Origin: Sulfurospirillum sp.
GTDB lineage: Bacteria; Campylobacterota; Campylobacteria; Campylobacterales; Sulfurospirillaceae
Direction: 5' to 3'
Assembly (NCBI GenBank): GCA_026988125.1
Contig: JALSLU010000083.1
Location: forward strand, 1 to 52,509
DNA length: 52,509 nt
The notes under the pieces: generated by a model
Databases searched by the model: none
The model's input: only the letters and a program-made list of their open reading frames with translations
Told to the model about the DNA's origin: nothing
Shown here: positions 1 through 8,792 of the stretch, piece by piece
How positions within the stretch are numbered: the first letter of the stretch is position 1
Layout: each line of letters opens with the position of its first letter
Position numbers and translations under genes: made by a program

Positions 1-1
1 A

Positions 2-1081
2 AAAAAAGCGCTTGAGTTAGGAATAAAACCTGAAAATATTTTCATAGAGGATTTAAAAGAGGAGTTTGTTAGAGACTATGTTTTTCCAATGTTTAGAGCC
101 AATGCTATATATGAGGGTGAGTACCTACTAGGAACTAGTATAGCTAGACCACTCATAGCAAAAAGACAGGCTGAGATAGCAAAGCTAACTGGAGCTGATG
201 CAGTAAGTCACGGGGCTACTGGCAAAGGAAATGACCAGGTTAGATTTGAACTTGGGTACTTGGGAATCAATCCAGATTTAACCATAATTGCTCCTTGGAG
301 AGAGTGGGATCTAAATTCAAGAGAGAAACTGCTTGCTTATGCAAAAGAGCATGGCATAGAGATTGAGAAGCAAGAGGGAAAATCACCCTACTCTATGGAT
401 GCAAACCTTCTTCATATCTCCTATGAGGGTTTGATTTTAGAAGATCCAAACCAAGAGCCAGAAGAGAGCATGTGGAGATGGACAACAAATCCAATAGATG
501 CGCCAAATGAGCCAGAAGTTGTAGAAATTGGCTATAAAAAGGGTGATCCTGTTACACTAAATGGCAAAAAACTTAGCCCCGCAAAGATGCTTGAAGCTTT
601 AAATGAGCTAGGTTGTAAACACGGCATAGGTAGGATCGATATAGTAGAAAACAGATTTGTAGGTATGAAAAGTAGAGGCTGTTACGAGACCCCTGGTGGA
701 ACTATTATGCTAAAAGCTCACAGAGCCATAGAGAGCATAACACTAGATAGAGAGGCTGCTCACTTAAAAGATGAGATTATGCCAAAGTATGCAACTGCTA
801 TTTATAATGGTTTTTGGTTTGCTCCTGAGAGAGAGATGATGCAAGCAATGATAGACAAAACCCAAGAAAGCGTAAATGGAACAGTTAGGTTAAAGCTTTA
901 CAAAGGGAATGTTATGGTTATTGGTCGTCATAGTGAAAAAAATAATCTTTTTAACGCAGAGTTTTGTACATTTGAAGAGGATGAGGTTTACAACCAAAAG
1001 GATGCTGAGGGCTTTATAAAACTAAACGCCCTTAGATTTATAATTGGTGGTAAAAATAAAAAGTTTTATGGTGAAAATTAA
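2..1081 (+). CDS. argG: Argininosuccinate synthase, 5'-truncated by window edge
   Basis: This enzyme condenses citrulline and aspartate with ATP to argininosuccinate in arginine biosynthesis, in the cytoplasm. The ORF track starts at 89, but the same frame is open back to base 2 ([17 protein letters not shown]...), so the true start lies left of the window. About 359 residues are visible; the family is usually about 400, so roughly the first 45, including the SGGLDTS-type ATP loop, are missing. Family signatures seen are [37 protein letters not shown] and APWREWD. The gene abuts the rhodanese gene and leads into rplI-hslVU-era, an order I know from Campylobacter. Identification is secure; only the N-terminus is unseen. 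Confidence 0.97.
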   Translation, partial: KKALELGIKPENIFIEDLKEEFVRDYVFPMFRANAIYEGEYLLGTSIARPLIAKRQAEIAKLTGADAVSHGATGKGNDQVRFELGYLGINPDLTIIAPWREWDLNSREKLLAYAKEHGIEIEKQEGKSPYSMDANLLHISYEGLILEDPNQEPEESMWRWTTNPIDAPNEPEVVEIGYKKGDPVTLNGKKLSPAKMLEALNELGCKHGIGRIDIVENRFVGMKSRGCYETPGGTIMLKAHRAIESITLDREAAHLKDEIMPKYATAIYNGFWFAPEREMMQAMIDKTQESVNGTVRLKLYKGNVMVIGRHSEKNNLFNAEFCTFEEDEVYNQKDAEGFIKLNALRFIIGGKNKKFYGEN

Positions 1082-1471
1082 TTGAGCGTGGCATGGAAAG
1101 AGAGTCTAAGTAGCACTGAGATAGAAAGCGACACCTTAGAAAAACTGCTTAAAGATAGAGAGAATGGAAAAGTTGATTTTTTGCTAATAGACATAAGAGA
1201 GCTTTATGAGTATAGTGATTTAAGCATAGAAGGAACTGACCTTCTTTTGCCAACCACTACTATACACACAAAGATGGAACTTTTGGAGAGTTTAAAAGAT
1301 AGATTTTTGATTCTTTATTGCAGAACCGGGAGCAGAACCTCTCATATGCTTAGAGTTTTAAGTAGAATGAATTTTAAAAGAGTTACTCATTTGAGCAATG
1401 GAATAGTTTCGTATGGTGGCAGAACACTAAAAAATGCCCCCATACCAAATAAAATAGATGGAGATATGTAA
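1082..1471 (+). CDS. Single-domain rhodanese-like protein
   Basis: A 129-residue single rhodanese domain, probably a cytoplasmic sulfur-transfer or persulfide-handling protein. Visible features are the substrate-fold motif [16 protein letters not shown] and the active-site loop [11 protein letters not shown], where the Cys of CRTGSR is the expected persulfide carrier. The stop TAA overlaps the rplI ATG by one base. The start is uncertain: TTG at 1082 abuts the argG stop, GTG at 1088 is an alternative, and neither has a strong Shine-Dalgarno, so translation may depend on coupling to argG. The sulfur acceptor cannot be read from sequence. Placement between argG and rplI is compatible with simple co-transcription. 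Confidence 0.85.
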   Translation: MSVAWKESLSSTEIESDTLEKLLKDRENGKVDFLLIDIRELYEYSDLSIEGTDLLLPTTTIHTKMELLESLKDRFLILYCRTGSRTSHMLRVLSRMNFKRVTHLSNGIVSYGGRTLKNAPIPNKIDGDM

Positions 1472-1917
1472 TGAAAGTACTTTTGGTAAAAGATGTAAAG
1501 GGATTGGGAAAAGCTGGTGAGATTAAAGAGGTAAAAGATGGCTATGGAAAAAACTTTCTGATTGGAAAGGGTTTTGCAAAACTAGCAACCAACGAGGTTA
1601 TAAAAAAGCATCAAGCAGCTCTTAGAAGAAAGGCTGAGCAAGAGAAAGAGGAGCTAGAGAGATTAAAAGAGTTAGAAAAAACTCTAAGCAATGTAACTCT
1701 TGTTATAAAAAGAAAGCTTGGAGCAAATGGTAGCTTATTTGGAGCTGTTACCAAAGAGGAAATTGCCGAGGAGCTAAAAAAACAGCACAACATTGATATA
1801 GATAAAAAAATAGTTGAGATAGAGCATCCTATAAAGGCTACAGGAATTTATGATATAACTCTAAAACTAGGGCACGGAATCCATGCTCCATTAAAAGTTG
1901 AAATAGATGGAGAATAA
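1471..1917 (+). CDS. rplI: 50S ribosomal protein L9
   Basis: Large-subunit ribosomal protein L9, which binds 23S rRNA near the L1 stalk. At 148 residues it has the normal length. The N-terminal signature [18 protein letters not shown]...[10 protein letters not shown] and the GFAK segment are clear. A charged alpha-helical linker around residues 45-75 joins the N-domain to the C-terminal domain, which carries the usual [11 protein letters not shown] motif. The ATG shares its A with the rhodanese stop (TAATG), and hslV follows after 5 bp, so it is co-transcribed with its neighbours. Confidence 0.98.
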   Translation: MKVLLVKDVKGLGKAGEIKEVKDGYGKNFLIGKGFAKLATNEVIKKHQAALRRKAEQEKEELERLKELEKTLSNVTLVIKRKLGANGSLFGAVTKEEIAEELKKQHNIDIDKKIVEIEHPIKATGIYDITLKLGHGIHAPLKVEIDGE

Positions 1918-1922
1918 GCCAT

Positions 1923-2465
1923 ATGTTTGATGCAACAACCATACTAGGCTACAAAGCTGACGGAAAAGCAGTAATTGGCGGAGATGGACAGGTTACATTT
2001 GGAAATGCTATCTTAAAAGGCAATGCTACAAAGATTAGAAAACTTCATCATGGGAAGATATTGGCGGGGTTTGCCGGTAGCACTGCTGATGCTTTTAATC
2101 TGTTTGATATGTTTGAAGGGATTTTAGAGCAAAAAAAGGGTGATCTTTTTAAATCGGTTATAGAGTTTTCCAAAGAGTGGCGAAAAGATAAGATGCTAAG
2201 AAGACTAGAGGCTATGATGATAGTTCTAAACACTGAGCATATCTTTATCTTGAGCGGAAATGGAGATGTAGTTGAGCCTGAAGATGGAAAGATTGCAGCA
2301 ATTGGAAGTGGAGGAAACTTTGCAATAAGTGCTGCTAGAGCTTTAGAAAAACATGCCAACCTAGAGCCTGAATTGTTAGTAAAAGAGAGCTTGCAAATTG
2401 CAGGAGAGCTCTGTATTTATACCAATACAAATATAAAAACTTTTGTTTTAGAGGATAAAAAGTAG
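1923..2465 (+). CDS. hslV: ATP-dependent protease peptidase subunit HslV (ClpQ)
   Basis: Threonine peptidase subunit of the HslUV (ClpYQ) protease, forming double hexameric rings capped by HslU. It has 180 residues. It starts [10 protein letters not shown], so the catalytic Thr would be residue 5 after removal of a short propeptide, rather than residue 2 as in E. coli (MTTIV); I recall the same form in Helicobacter. Other family signatures are [31 protein letters not shown] and [16 protein letters not shown]. hslU begins on the next base after its stop, giving the conserved hslV-hslU pair. Confidence 0.97.
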   Translation: MFDATTILGYKADGKAVIGGDGQVTFGNAILKGNATKIRKLHHGKILAGFAGSTADAFNLFDMFEGILEQKKGDLFKSVIEFSKEWRKDKMLRRLEAMMIVLNTEHIFILSGNGDVVEPEDGKIAAIGSGGNFAISAARALEKHANLEPELLVKESLQIAGELCIYTNTNIKTFVLEDKK

Positions 2466-3788
2466 ATGAATTTAACACCAAAAGAGATTGTTTCATACTT
2501 AGATGAGTATATCATAGGGCAGCTTGAAGCTAAAAAGGCTATTGCAATTGCTCTTAGAAATAGATACAGAAGATTAAAACTAGATAGCCAAATGGCTGAA
2601 GAAATTATGCCAAAAAATATACTTATGATTGGAAGCACTGGAGTTGGAAAGACTGAGATTGCTAGAAGATTGGCTAAGATGATGGGTTTGCCATTTGTAA
2701 AAGTTGAGGCTAGCAAATATACTGAGGTAGGTTTTGTAGGAAGAGATGTTGAGTCTATGGTAAGAGACTTAGTGATGGCTTCAATAAACCTTGTAAGAAA
2801 TGAGCATAGAGAGAAAAATAAAGAGAAAATCGAGCAAAGAGTTGAGAAGATTATCATTGAAAAACTCCTGCCACCACTTCCAAAAGGTGCTAGTGAGCAG
2901 AAAAAAGAGGACTATGAGAGAAGCTATGCTAGGATGCTTGAGAGGCTTAGAAATGGTGAGCTTGATGAGCTTAGTATAGAGGTTGAGATCAAGAAGGGAG
3001 CTGAGTTATCAGATAGCTCTCTGCCACCTGAGATGCTAAAGGTTCAAGAGTCATTTATGAAGATTCTAAACAGTGGAAAAGATAGCGTAAAAAAGGAGCT
3101 AAAGGTTAAAGAGGCAAAAGAGGCTCTAAAGCACAATGCTAGTGAAGAGCTTTTAGACTTTGAATCAATCAAAATTGAAGCGTTAGAGAGGGCTCAAAAT
3201 GGAGGAATTATCTTTTTGGACGAGATAGACAAAGTAGCAGTAAGCTCAAGCTCTTCTCACAGAAGTGATCCGAGCAAAGAGGGTGTTCAAAGAGATTTGC
3301 TTCCTATAGTAGAAGGAAGTGATGTTAACACAAAGTATGGTATGGTAAAGACTGATCATATGCTTTTTATTGCAGCTGGAGCGTTTCACCTTAGTAAACC
3401 AAGCGATCTGATTCCAGAACTTCAAGGAAGATTCCCTCTAAGGGTTGAGTTAGAGTCTCTAACTGAAGAGGTTCTATATAAAATCTTAACCCAAGCAAAA
3501 AATTCACTCCTTCGTCAATACAAAGAGCTTTTAAAGGTTGAGAATGTTGAGCTAGAATTTGAAGATGAAGCGATAAAAGCTATAGCAAAGATTTCACAAA
3601 TGACAAATGAAAAAACTGAAGATATAGGGGCTAGAAGACTGCATACTGTTATAGAGAAAGTCATAGAAGATATAAGCTTTAGTGCAGATGAGCATGCCGG
3701 AGAAAAGATAGTCATTACAAAAGATTTGGTTCACCAAAAACTTGACACCATAGTAGAAGATGAAGATAGCAGTAGGTACATACTCTAA
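2466..3788 (+). CDS. hslU: HslU (ClpY) AAA+ unfoldase of the HslUV protease
   Basis: The ATPase partner of HslV unfolds and threads substrates into it. It has 440 residues, the normal size. It opens with the family sequence LTPKEIVSYLDEYIIGQ; Walker A GSTGVGKT lies near residues 56-63 and Walker B IIFLDEIDK near residue 250. The VGRDVESMVRDL and GARRLHTVIEKV (sensor-2) motifs are present. A helical I-domain lies between about 110 and 230. The C-terminus ends SSRYIL, the tail that docks into HslV. Its stop overlaps the era start (TAATG). Confidence 0.98.
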   Translation: MNLTPKEIVSYLDEYIIGQLEAKKAIAIALRNRYRRLKLDSQMAEEIMPKNILMIGSTGVGKTEIARRLAKMMGLPFVKVEASKYTEVGFVGRDVESMVRDLVMASINLVRNEHREKNKEKIEQRVEKIIIEKLLPPLPKGASEQKKEDYERSYARMLERLRNGELDELSIEVEIKKGAELSDSSLPPEMLKVQESFMKILNSGKDSVKKELKVKEAKEALKHNASEELLDFESIKIEALERAQNGGIIFLDEIDKVAVSSSSSHRSDPSKEGVQRDLLPIVEGSDVNTKYGMVKTDHMLFIAAGAFHLSKPSDLIPELQGRFPLRVELESLTEEVLYKILTQAKNSLLRQYKELLKVENVELEFEDEAIKAIAKISQMTNEKTEDIGARRLHTVIEKVIEDISFSADEHAGEKIVITKDLVHQKLDTIVEDEDSSRYIL

Positions 3789-4693
3789 TGGATAACAAAA
3801 CTACAAACATTGAGACAAAAGCGGGTTTTGTCTCTGTTATTGGGCGACCAAATGCAGGAAAAAGTTCGCTCCTAAATTGGCTTGTTGGCGAGAAAATCGC
3901 TATGGTTTCTCACAAAGCCAATGCTACAAGAAAACGCTCAAACATTATAGTTATGCATAAAAATGCTCAAATAATCTTCATAGATACCCCTGGACTTCAC
4001 GAAAAAGAGAGGCTTTTAAATAAATTTATGATGGATGAGGCTCTAAAGGCTATGGGGGATTGTGATTTGATTCTATTTTTAGCTCCAATTACTGATAGTC
4101 TAAAAGATTATGAAGCCTTTTTAGAAAAAAATAAAAAAAACACCCCTCACATACTCCTTTTGACAAAAATGGACAATGCTAACAAAAAAGAGATATTTAA
4201 AAAGATAGAAGCCTATTCTAAGTATCAAGATAGATTCAAAGCTCTTATACCTGTATCTATAAAGAAGGGAACTTCAAGAGAGTATCTGCTTGATCAAATT
4301 GTAAAAGAGTTACCAAATCATCCCTATCTTTACGATACAGAGATTTTAACAACCGACACAGTAAGAGACCTGTATAAAGAGTACATAAGAGAGGCAATTT
4401 TTAGCAATACCAGTGAAGAGATTCCATACTTTGCCGATGTTATAATCGATAAAGTAGAAGAAGATGAAGAGATAGATAACATATATGCTACCATCATAGT
4501 AGATAAAAAGAGTCAAAAAGGGATAGTCATTGGAAAAGATGGTAAAACTCTTCAAAGAATTGGACATGAAGCTAGAAAAAACATAGAAAGACTAAGTGGA
4601 AAGAGAGTTTTTTTAAAACTTTTTGTAGTTGTCAAGCAAGGGTGGAGTCAAGATAAGGATTTTTTGAAGAAAATTGGGTATGTATTAGAATAA
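3788..4693 (+). CDS. era: GTPase Era (16S rRNA-binding)
   Basis: An Era-family GTPase needed for 30S subunit maturation. It has 301 residues. The GTPase motifs are G1 GRPNAGKSS near residue 19, G3 DTPG near residue 60 and G4 TKMD (NKxD in most homologues, so the first Asn is replaced here). The C-terminal KH RNA-binding domain shows IVIGKDGKTLQRIG. The ATG overlaps the hslU stop by one base. It is the last gene before a 67-bp gap and the secretion cluster. Confidence 0.97.
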   Translation: MDNKTTNIETKAGFVSVIGRPNAGKSSLLNWLVGEKIAMVSHKANATRKRSNIIVMHKNAQIIFIDTPGLHEKERLLNKFMMDEALKAMGDCDLILFLAPITDSLKDYEAFLEKNKKNTPHILLLTKMDNANKKEIFKKIEAYSKYQDRFKALIPVSIKKGTSREYLLDQIVKELPNHPYLYDTEILTTDTVRDLYKEYIREAIFSNTSEEIPYFADVIIDKVEEDEEIDNIYATIIVDKKSQKGIVIGKDGKTLQRIGHEARKNIERLSGKRVFLKLFVVVKQGWSQDKDFLKKIGYVLE

Positions 4694-4760
4694 ATTTAAT
4701 ATTTATATGCTATTATAGGTACAGAGATTGGCTAATTTGCATAAAATATAGGTAAAAACA
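4694..4760 (+). promoter_or_regulatory. Probable promoter region of the secretion/pilus-like cluster
   Basis: This 67-bp gap is the only space between era and the nine-gene cluster. It contains -10-like hexamers TATTAT (4711-4716) and, nearer the gene, TAAAAT (about 4742-4747), on an AT-rich background typical of sigma-70 promoters in this phylum. There is no convincing -35, and no correctly spaced sigma-54 site. No hairpin terminator for the era operon is seen here, so readthrough is possible. Confidence 0.35.
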
Positions 4761-6275
4761 ATGGTAAAAATCGATAAAAAAAATTATCATGAGATTATCT
4801 CAATAGATCCTGTTAGTTTAAAAGCTTATTTATACTTTAAAAATGAAATAAAGCCAATAAATTTAGATAAAATTAAAAGAAATTCTTTTTTTGCATCCTA
4901 TATACAGAGTAAAAATATAATTAGTTCTACTATTGAAATTAGCAGAAATATACCGGATGAAGATTTACAAGACGCTATCGAGATAAAAGTTTATGATGAG
5001 CTGGGTTTGGATAGCGCCGTAGAATATAACATAACATACTCTGAAATTGAAACTAATAATACTAAAAACAAAACCTTTAATGTATTTGTAATTGACTCAA
5101 ATATATTAACTTCTCAGTTTGATAAAGTAATCAAGAAAACAAAATACATCGACTATATAACCACCGCACCATTTCTAATTCAATCACTCTATAAAAAAAG
5201 ATTAATTGAGTCTGATTCGGTTGATTGTTTTGTATATTTTCAAAAAAATGATGCTTTTTTAGCAATTTATAGAATGGGAGAGTATCTATACTCTAAATCT
5301 CTTCACTATTCATTAAGTGAATTAAATGAAAAATTTTGTGAATTGAATGGAGAGAGAATTGATGAAGATGAGTTTTTAAAACTACTAACGACTGAAGGCT
5401 TAAAAACAACTAATTTAGCTTACCAATCCTCTTTGATGAAACTTTTTGGTGAATTGTTTTTGTATATAAATGATGTTATTTTGTTTGCTAAACGATCGCA
5501 TGAAATTGAAAAGATAGATAAAATCTTTATTGGTTCAGAAGTTGGTATTTTAATTGGAGTTGATGAATATGCAAAAAGTTATCTAGGTTTGGAATCTTTT
5601 GAATTTAATTTCTCCATAGCTATAAATTCAAATGAGTGGTATATTGATCAAATTCACATATTAACAATACTAAGTGCGCAAATTTATCTTGAAGATGATA
5701 ATGAAAAATTTAATTTTTCTAAGTTCAAAAGACCTCCCCCGCTAAATAAGAGACCTTCTGGTAAACTTTTAGGCGTTATTGCTGCAAGTTTGGTTTTATC
5801 TTTAGCTTTTCCCGCATATCAATATGGTTTTTCTTTATTTTTAAATATTGAAAGCAAAAAAGCAAAAACAGAGTACAAAATCTTGAATAGTGAAGCAAAT
5901 AGAATTAGAAAAGAGATTAGTACACTAAAAAATGAGAGAGCTAAAGTAGCAAAAATTATAGAACAAGAGTCTAAAAAACTTGAATTTAGAAAAAAACTAT
6001 TAACGCAAATGTATGAGAAAAAGATTAATTATCCAATGAAAGCTAAAAATATTACTAAAATTATAAAAATAATTAATAAATATGATTCAAAAATTTCATC
6101 TATTGAGTATGAAAATAGGATTTTGAAGTTTTATATCCAAAATAGTGATGATAAAAAGATTACAGAACTAATAAAAGAATTAACAAAACTTCAAAACTAT
6201 AAGGTTAGTACTGATAAAATAGAAAAGGGTTTTGACAAAGAGTTGTATTTAAGTACTATTATGGTAAGGATTTAA
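4761..6275 (+). CDS. PilM/PilN-like (GspL/MshI-like) assembly protein
   Basis: First gene of the secretion cluster, 504 residues. Residues about 1-320 are soluble and look like the actin-like cytoplasmic module of PilM/GspL, including an IEISRNIPDEDLQDAIEIKV stretch resembling the PilM region. One membrane helix follows at about 335-357 (LLGVIAASLVLSLAFPAYQY), then a charged coiled coil (about 360-405) and a small C-terminal alpha/beta domain like PilN/GspL. It therefore appears to combine PilM and PilN roles in one chain, linking the cytoplasmic ATPase to the inner-membrane platform. Sequence similarity to named families is weak; the assignment rests on architecture and position just ahead of PilO/PilP/secretin-like genes. 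Confidence 0.7.
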   Translation: MVKIDKKNYHEIISIDPVSLKAYLYFKNEIKPINLDKIKRNSFFASYIQSKNIISSTIEISRNIPDEDLQDAIEIKVYDELGLDSAVEYNITYSEIETNNTKNKTFNVFVIDSNILTSQFDKVIKKTKYIDYITTAPFLIQSLYKKRLIESDSVDCFVYFQKNDAFLAIYRMGEYLYSKSLHYSLSELNEKFCELNGERIDEDEFLKLLTTEGLKTTNLAYQSSLMKLFGELFLYINDVILFAKRSHEIEKIDKIFIGSEVGILIGVDEYAKSYLGLESFEFNFSIAINSNEWYIDQIHILTILSAQIYLEDDNEKFNFSKFKRPPPLNKRPSGKLLGVIAASLVLSLAFPAYQYGFSLFLNIESKKAKTEYKILNSEANRIRKEISTLKNERAKVAKIIEQESKKLEFRKKLLTQMYEKKINYPMKAKNITKIIKIINKYDSKISSIEYENRILKFYIQNSDDKKITELIKELTKLQNYKVSTDKIEKGFDKELYLSTIMVRI

Positions 6276-6278
6276 CTT

Positions 6279-6923
6279 ATGAATAGAGTTAATTTACTAA
6301 GTAGACTTGATAATTATTTAAAAGATAAAAAAGATAGTGAAATTTCTCTGATATTTTTTATGATTTTTGCAATAGTTGCGTTTTTTGTCTATATGTATAT
6401 TTTTCCATTTGCTGAGAAAAACTTAAAAAAAGCCCAAAAAGAGTATAAGAGTATTGAAGCTAAGCTTATTCAAGAGAAAACATTTTTAAACTCTGTGAGT
6501 AAAAATGGAGATAGAAACTATATTTTAAAAAAAATTAAAACTGATTTAGACAAGGATAAGAGTAAACTCAAACAAATAACTTTTGAAAACTCATATGTAG
6601 ATAAGAAGTTAAAAGATCTCTCTTATGTACTTTTTAATGATAAAAATTGGGCAAAATTTTTAGATTCAATTACCCTTTTAGCTAAGCATTACAATATTGA
6701 TTTAAAGCTTATAGAAAACCAGTTTTTAGAACCAAACTTACAACAAATCAAAGAAGTTTTAACTTTAAAAGTGATTTTTTCTGGAAACTTCAAGAGTATA
6801 TTAAAATTTATAAATTCTTTAGAAGAGAGTAAATTGGTTGTTGATATTAAAAAAATTAACTTAAATAGTGACTCTATAATTAATGGTGAATTGGATATTG
6901 CTGTTTGGGGGATGAAATATTGA
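6279..6923 (+). CDS. PilO/MshJ-like inner-membrane protein
   Basis: A 214-residue bitopic protein. A short cytoplasmic N-terminus is followed by one helix at about 22-43 (EISLIFFMIFAIVAFFVYMYIF), a periplasmic coiled coil (about 45-110) and a small alpha/beta domain (about 115-214). This is the PilO/GspM layout. It starts 3 bp after the PilM/N-like gene and its end overlaps the PilP-like gene. In related systems PilN, PilO and PilP form the periplasmic alignment complex linking platform and secretin. Assignment is by architecture and order rather than a diagnostic motif. Confidence 0.65.
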   Translation: MNRVNLLSRLDNYLKDKKDSEISLIFFMIFAIVAFFVYMYIFPFAEKNLKKAQKEYKSIEAKLIQEKTFLNSVSKNGDRNYILKKIKTDLDKDKSKLKQITFENSYVDKKLKDLSYVLFNDKNWAKFLDSITLLAKHYNIDLKLIENQFLEPNLQQIKEVLTLKVIFSGNFKSILKFINSLEESKLVVDIKKINLNSDSIINGELDIAVWGMKY

Positions 6924-7345
6924 TAAAATATGTTTTTTTTATGCTATTAGTAGCTTTAAGCTATTTATTTTCGAGTGAAAGTTTTTCAGAGAGTATTGAA
7001 ATTTATGATAATTTTTTTAAAAAAATTGGTCAAGAAAGAGTAGGCATAGAAGAAACTAAGATAGATAGCTTGAAAGATCCTTTTATATTGAAACAAAAAA
7101 AAGAAATAGATACTGAAAATAATAATACAAAATCAACAACAAAGGAAAAAGTGTATAATTTAAAAGCCATTATTAACAAAAGAGTTAAAATCAATAATAA
7201 TTGGCTTACAGTTGGTGACAGTCTTGATGATTTTAAGATTATTGGTGTAAAAAGCAGGAGTGTTATTATTTCAAATGGATATAATAAAAAAGAGATTTTT
7301 TTAAGGGAAAAAGATGCAAAAAAAATTAAATTTTTTACTAAATAA
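6920..7345 (+). CDS. PilP/MshK-like periplasmic protein
   Basis: About 141 residues. An N-terminal hydrophobic segment (KYVFFMLLVALSYLF) serves as anchor or signal, followed by a polar low-complexity linker and a C-terminal compact beta domain (LKAIINKRVKINNNWLTVGD...VKSRSVIISN...EIFLRE), like the HR/PilP domain that contacts secretin N-domains. The track begins at TTG 6905, but TTG at 6920 overlaps the preceding stop (TTGA) and has a GGGGG tract 8 nt upstream, so I prefer it. By position it may correspond to CtsR of Campylobacter; that link is inferred. Confidence 0.6.
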   Translation: MIKYVFFMLLVALSYLFSSESFSESIEIYDNFFKKIGQERVGIEETKIDSLKDPFILKQKKEIDTENNNTKSTTKEKVYNLKAIINKRVKINNNWLTVGDSLDDFKIIGVKSRSVIISNGYNKKEIFLREKDAKKIKFFTK

Positions 7346-8792
7346 ATATAAAATACTCGTTTTAATAGTTAGTTTATGTTTTGTTCCATCTTATCTGAGT
7401 GCGACTACAAATGGAGTATGTGATTATAAAGTATTTAATATAAAATCTACAGAGGCTATTACAAATATTGAGCTTTTAAATCAGTTGGCAGATAGCTGTA
7501 ACTTTAGTATAATTGTTAAAGATAATGTTGCCGCTAAGATAATTAAAAAGGAGCTGTATAGTATTAATATAAAAGATATGTTTTTAGATGAGATTTTTGA
7601 GCTTTTAATTTCAGATAATGATCTGTTTTATGAATATAATAAAAATTATTTAAAAATTTCTGCTTTAAAAACTGAAACATTTCAAGTAGATTATATTACT
7701 TCAATCAGGCAGGGAACTGCAAATATTGATGCTTCTGTCGATATAAAAATTACTGAGGGTGATACAGGTAGTGCAAATACAGGTAATGGAGACAATGTAA
7801 TAACTTCTAATGATACATTTGACTTTTGGGGTACAGTCAAGAGTGAACTAGTTTCAATAATGAATACGGGTGAGGAAGAATATATAGCAAAAGAGCCTAT
7901 TGTAAATCAGAATGCTGGATTAGTAACTGTAACTGGTACTAGAAGTCAATTAAAAAGAGTAAAAGAGTATATAGATAAACTACAAGAATCTCTTCATAAA
8001 CAGGTTCTTATAGATGTTAGTATATTGTCTGTAGATTTAGAAAATAGTTCAAATAGAGGTATTGATTGGGATAGATTTGATTTATCATTGAAAAGTACAA
8101 CTACAATAGACGATACAAAAAATATTGCAAGTTCCATATCTTCTACTTCAAATAGTATTGTAAATATAGTAAATAATGCAACATTCACTATGCAATCCCT
8201 AATAGATTTTTTAGATAAAAATGGTGACACTAGAGTGGTCTCTAGTCCGAAAGTTTTAGCTATGAATAATCAGCCTGCTATAATTACTGTTGGAGATAAT
8301 ATAAACTATAGAATTGCTCAAGAAACAAATAATAATGATGCAAATACTCAAACTGTTACTTACAACAATTACTCGATGTTTATAGGCATATTACTCAATA
8401 TTACTCCAGAAATAACAAAAGAGAATGATATAATTTTAAGAATAAATCCTTCAATTAGTAGTTTAAAGTTTGCAGAAGATCAAGCAAGACAGCTAAATAG
8501 AGAGATAGCTCCAGATACTAAAGAGAGAAAAATTTCAACAGTTGTAAAAGTAAAAAATGGAAATACAATTATTTTAGGTGGACTAATTTCAAGATCAAAT
8601 ACTATTAATAATCAAAATGTACCTCTTTTGGGAGATATACCGCTACTTGGAAAAGCCTTTTCATACAAGGGTAAAAATACAGGTACAACGGAGCTTATTT
8701 TTGTAATCACTCCTAGGATAATTGGCTCAAAAGACAATACTAAGATTACCTTAAAAGACTTGGGTTTTTCTAAGAAGATTTATGAACAGTAG
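7314..8792 (+). CDS. Type II/IV secretin (GspD/PilQ/MshL-like; CtsD-like)
   Basis: Outer-membrane secretin forming the gated channel, 492 residues. The N-terminal signal is hydrophobic (ILVLIVSLCFVPSYLSA). A short N-domain (about 40-120) is followed by a Ser/Thr/Asn/Gly-rich stretch and then the secretin beta-domain (about 205-485). Diagnostic motifs include RVVSSPKVLAMNNQPA, NGNTIILGGLI, VPLLGDIPLLGKAF and TELIFVITPRII. It has fewer N-domains than classic GspD, matching PilQ/MshL-type proteins. The start ATG 7314 lies inside the end of the previous gene. This is the most secure anchor, with the ATPase at 11005, for calling this a secretion or DNA-uptake cluster. Confidence 0.93.
   Translation: MQKKLNFLLNKYKILVLIVSLCFVPSYLSATTNGVCDYKVFNIKSTEAITNIELLNQLADSCNFSIIVKDNVAAKIIKKELYSINIKDMFLDEIFELLISDNDLFYEYNKNYLKISALKTETFQVDYITSIRQGTANIDASVDIKITEGDTGSANTGNGDNVITSNDTFDFWGTVKSELVSIMNTGEEEYIAKEPIVNQNAGLVTVTGTRSQLKRVKEYIDKLQESLHKQVLIDVSILSVDLENSSNRGIDWDRFDLSLKSTTTIDDTKNIASSISSTSNSIVNIVNNATFTMQSLIDFLDKNGDTRVVSSPKVLAMNNQPAIITVGDNINYRIAQETNNNDANTQTVTYNNYSMFIGILLNITPEITKENDIILRINPSISSLKFAEDQARQLNREIAPDTKERKISTVVKVKNGNTIILGGLISRSNTINNQNVPLLGDIPLLGKAFSYKGKNTGTTELIFVITPRIIGSKDNTKITLKDLGFSKKIYEQ

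Noticed and set aside
2417-2857. Minus-strand 146-aa ORF over hslV/hslU
   Set aside because: Antisense to strong hslU motifs; hydrophobic composition is an artefact of reading the opposite strand.
4728-4742. GG...GC pattern TTGGCTAATTTGC as a sigma-54 promoter before the secretion cluster
   Set aside because: GG and GC are 7 nt apart, not the 10 nt required for -24/-12 spacing.
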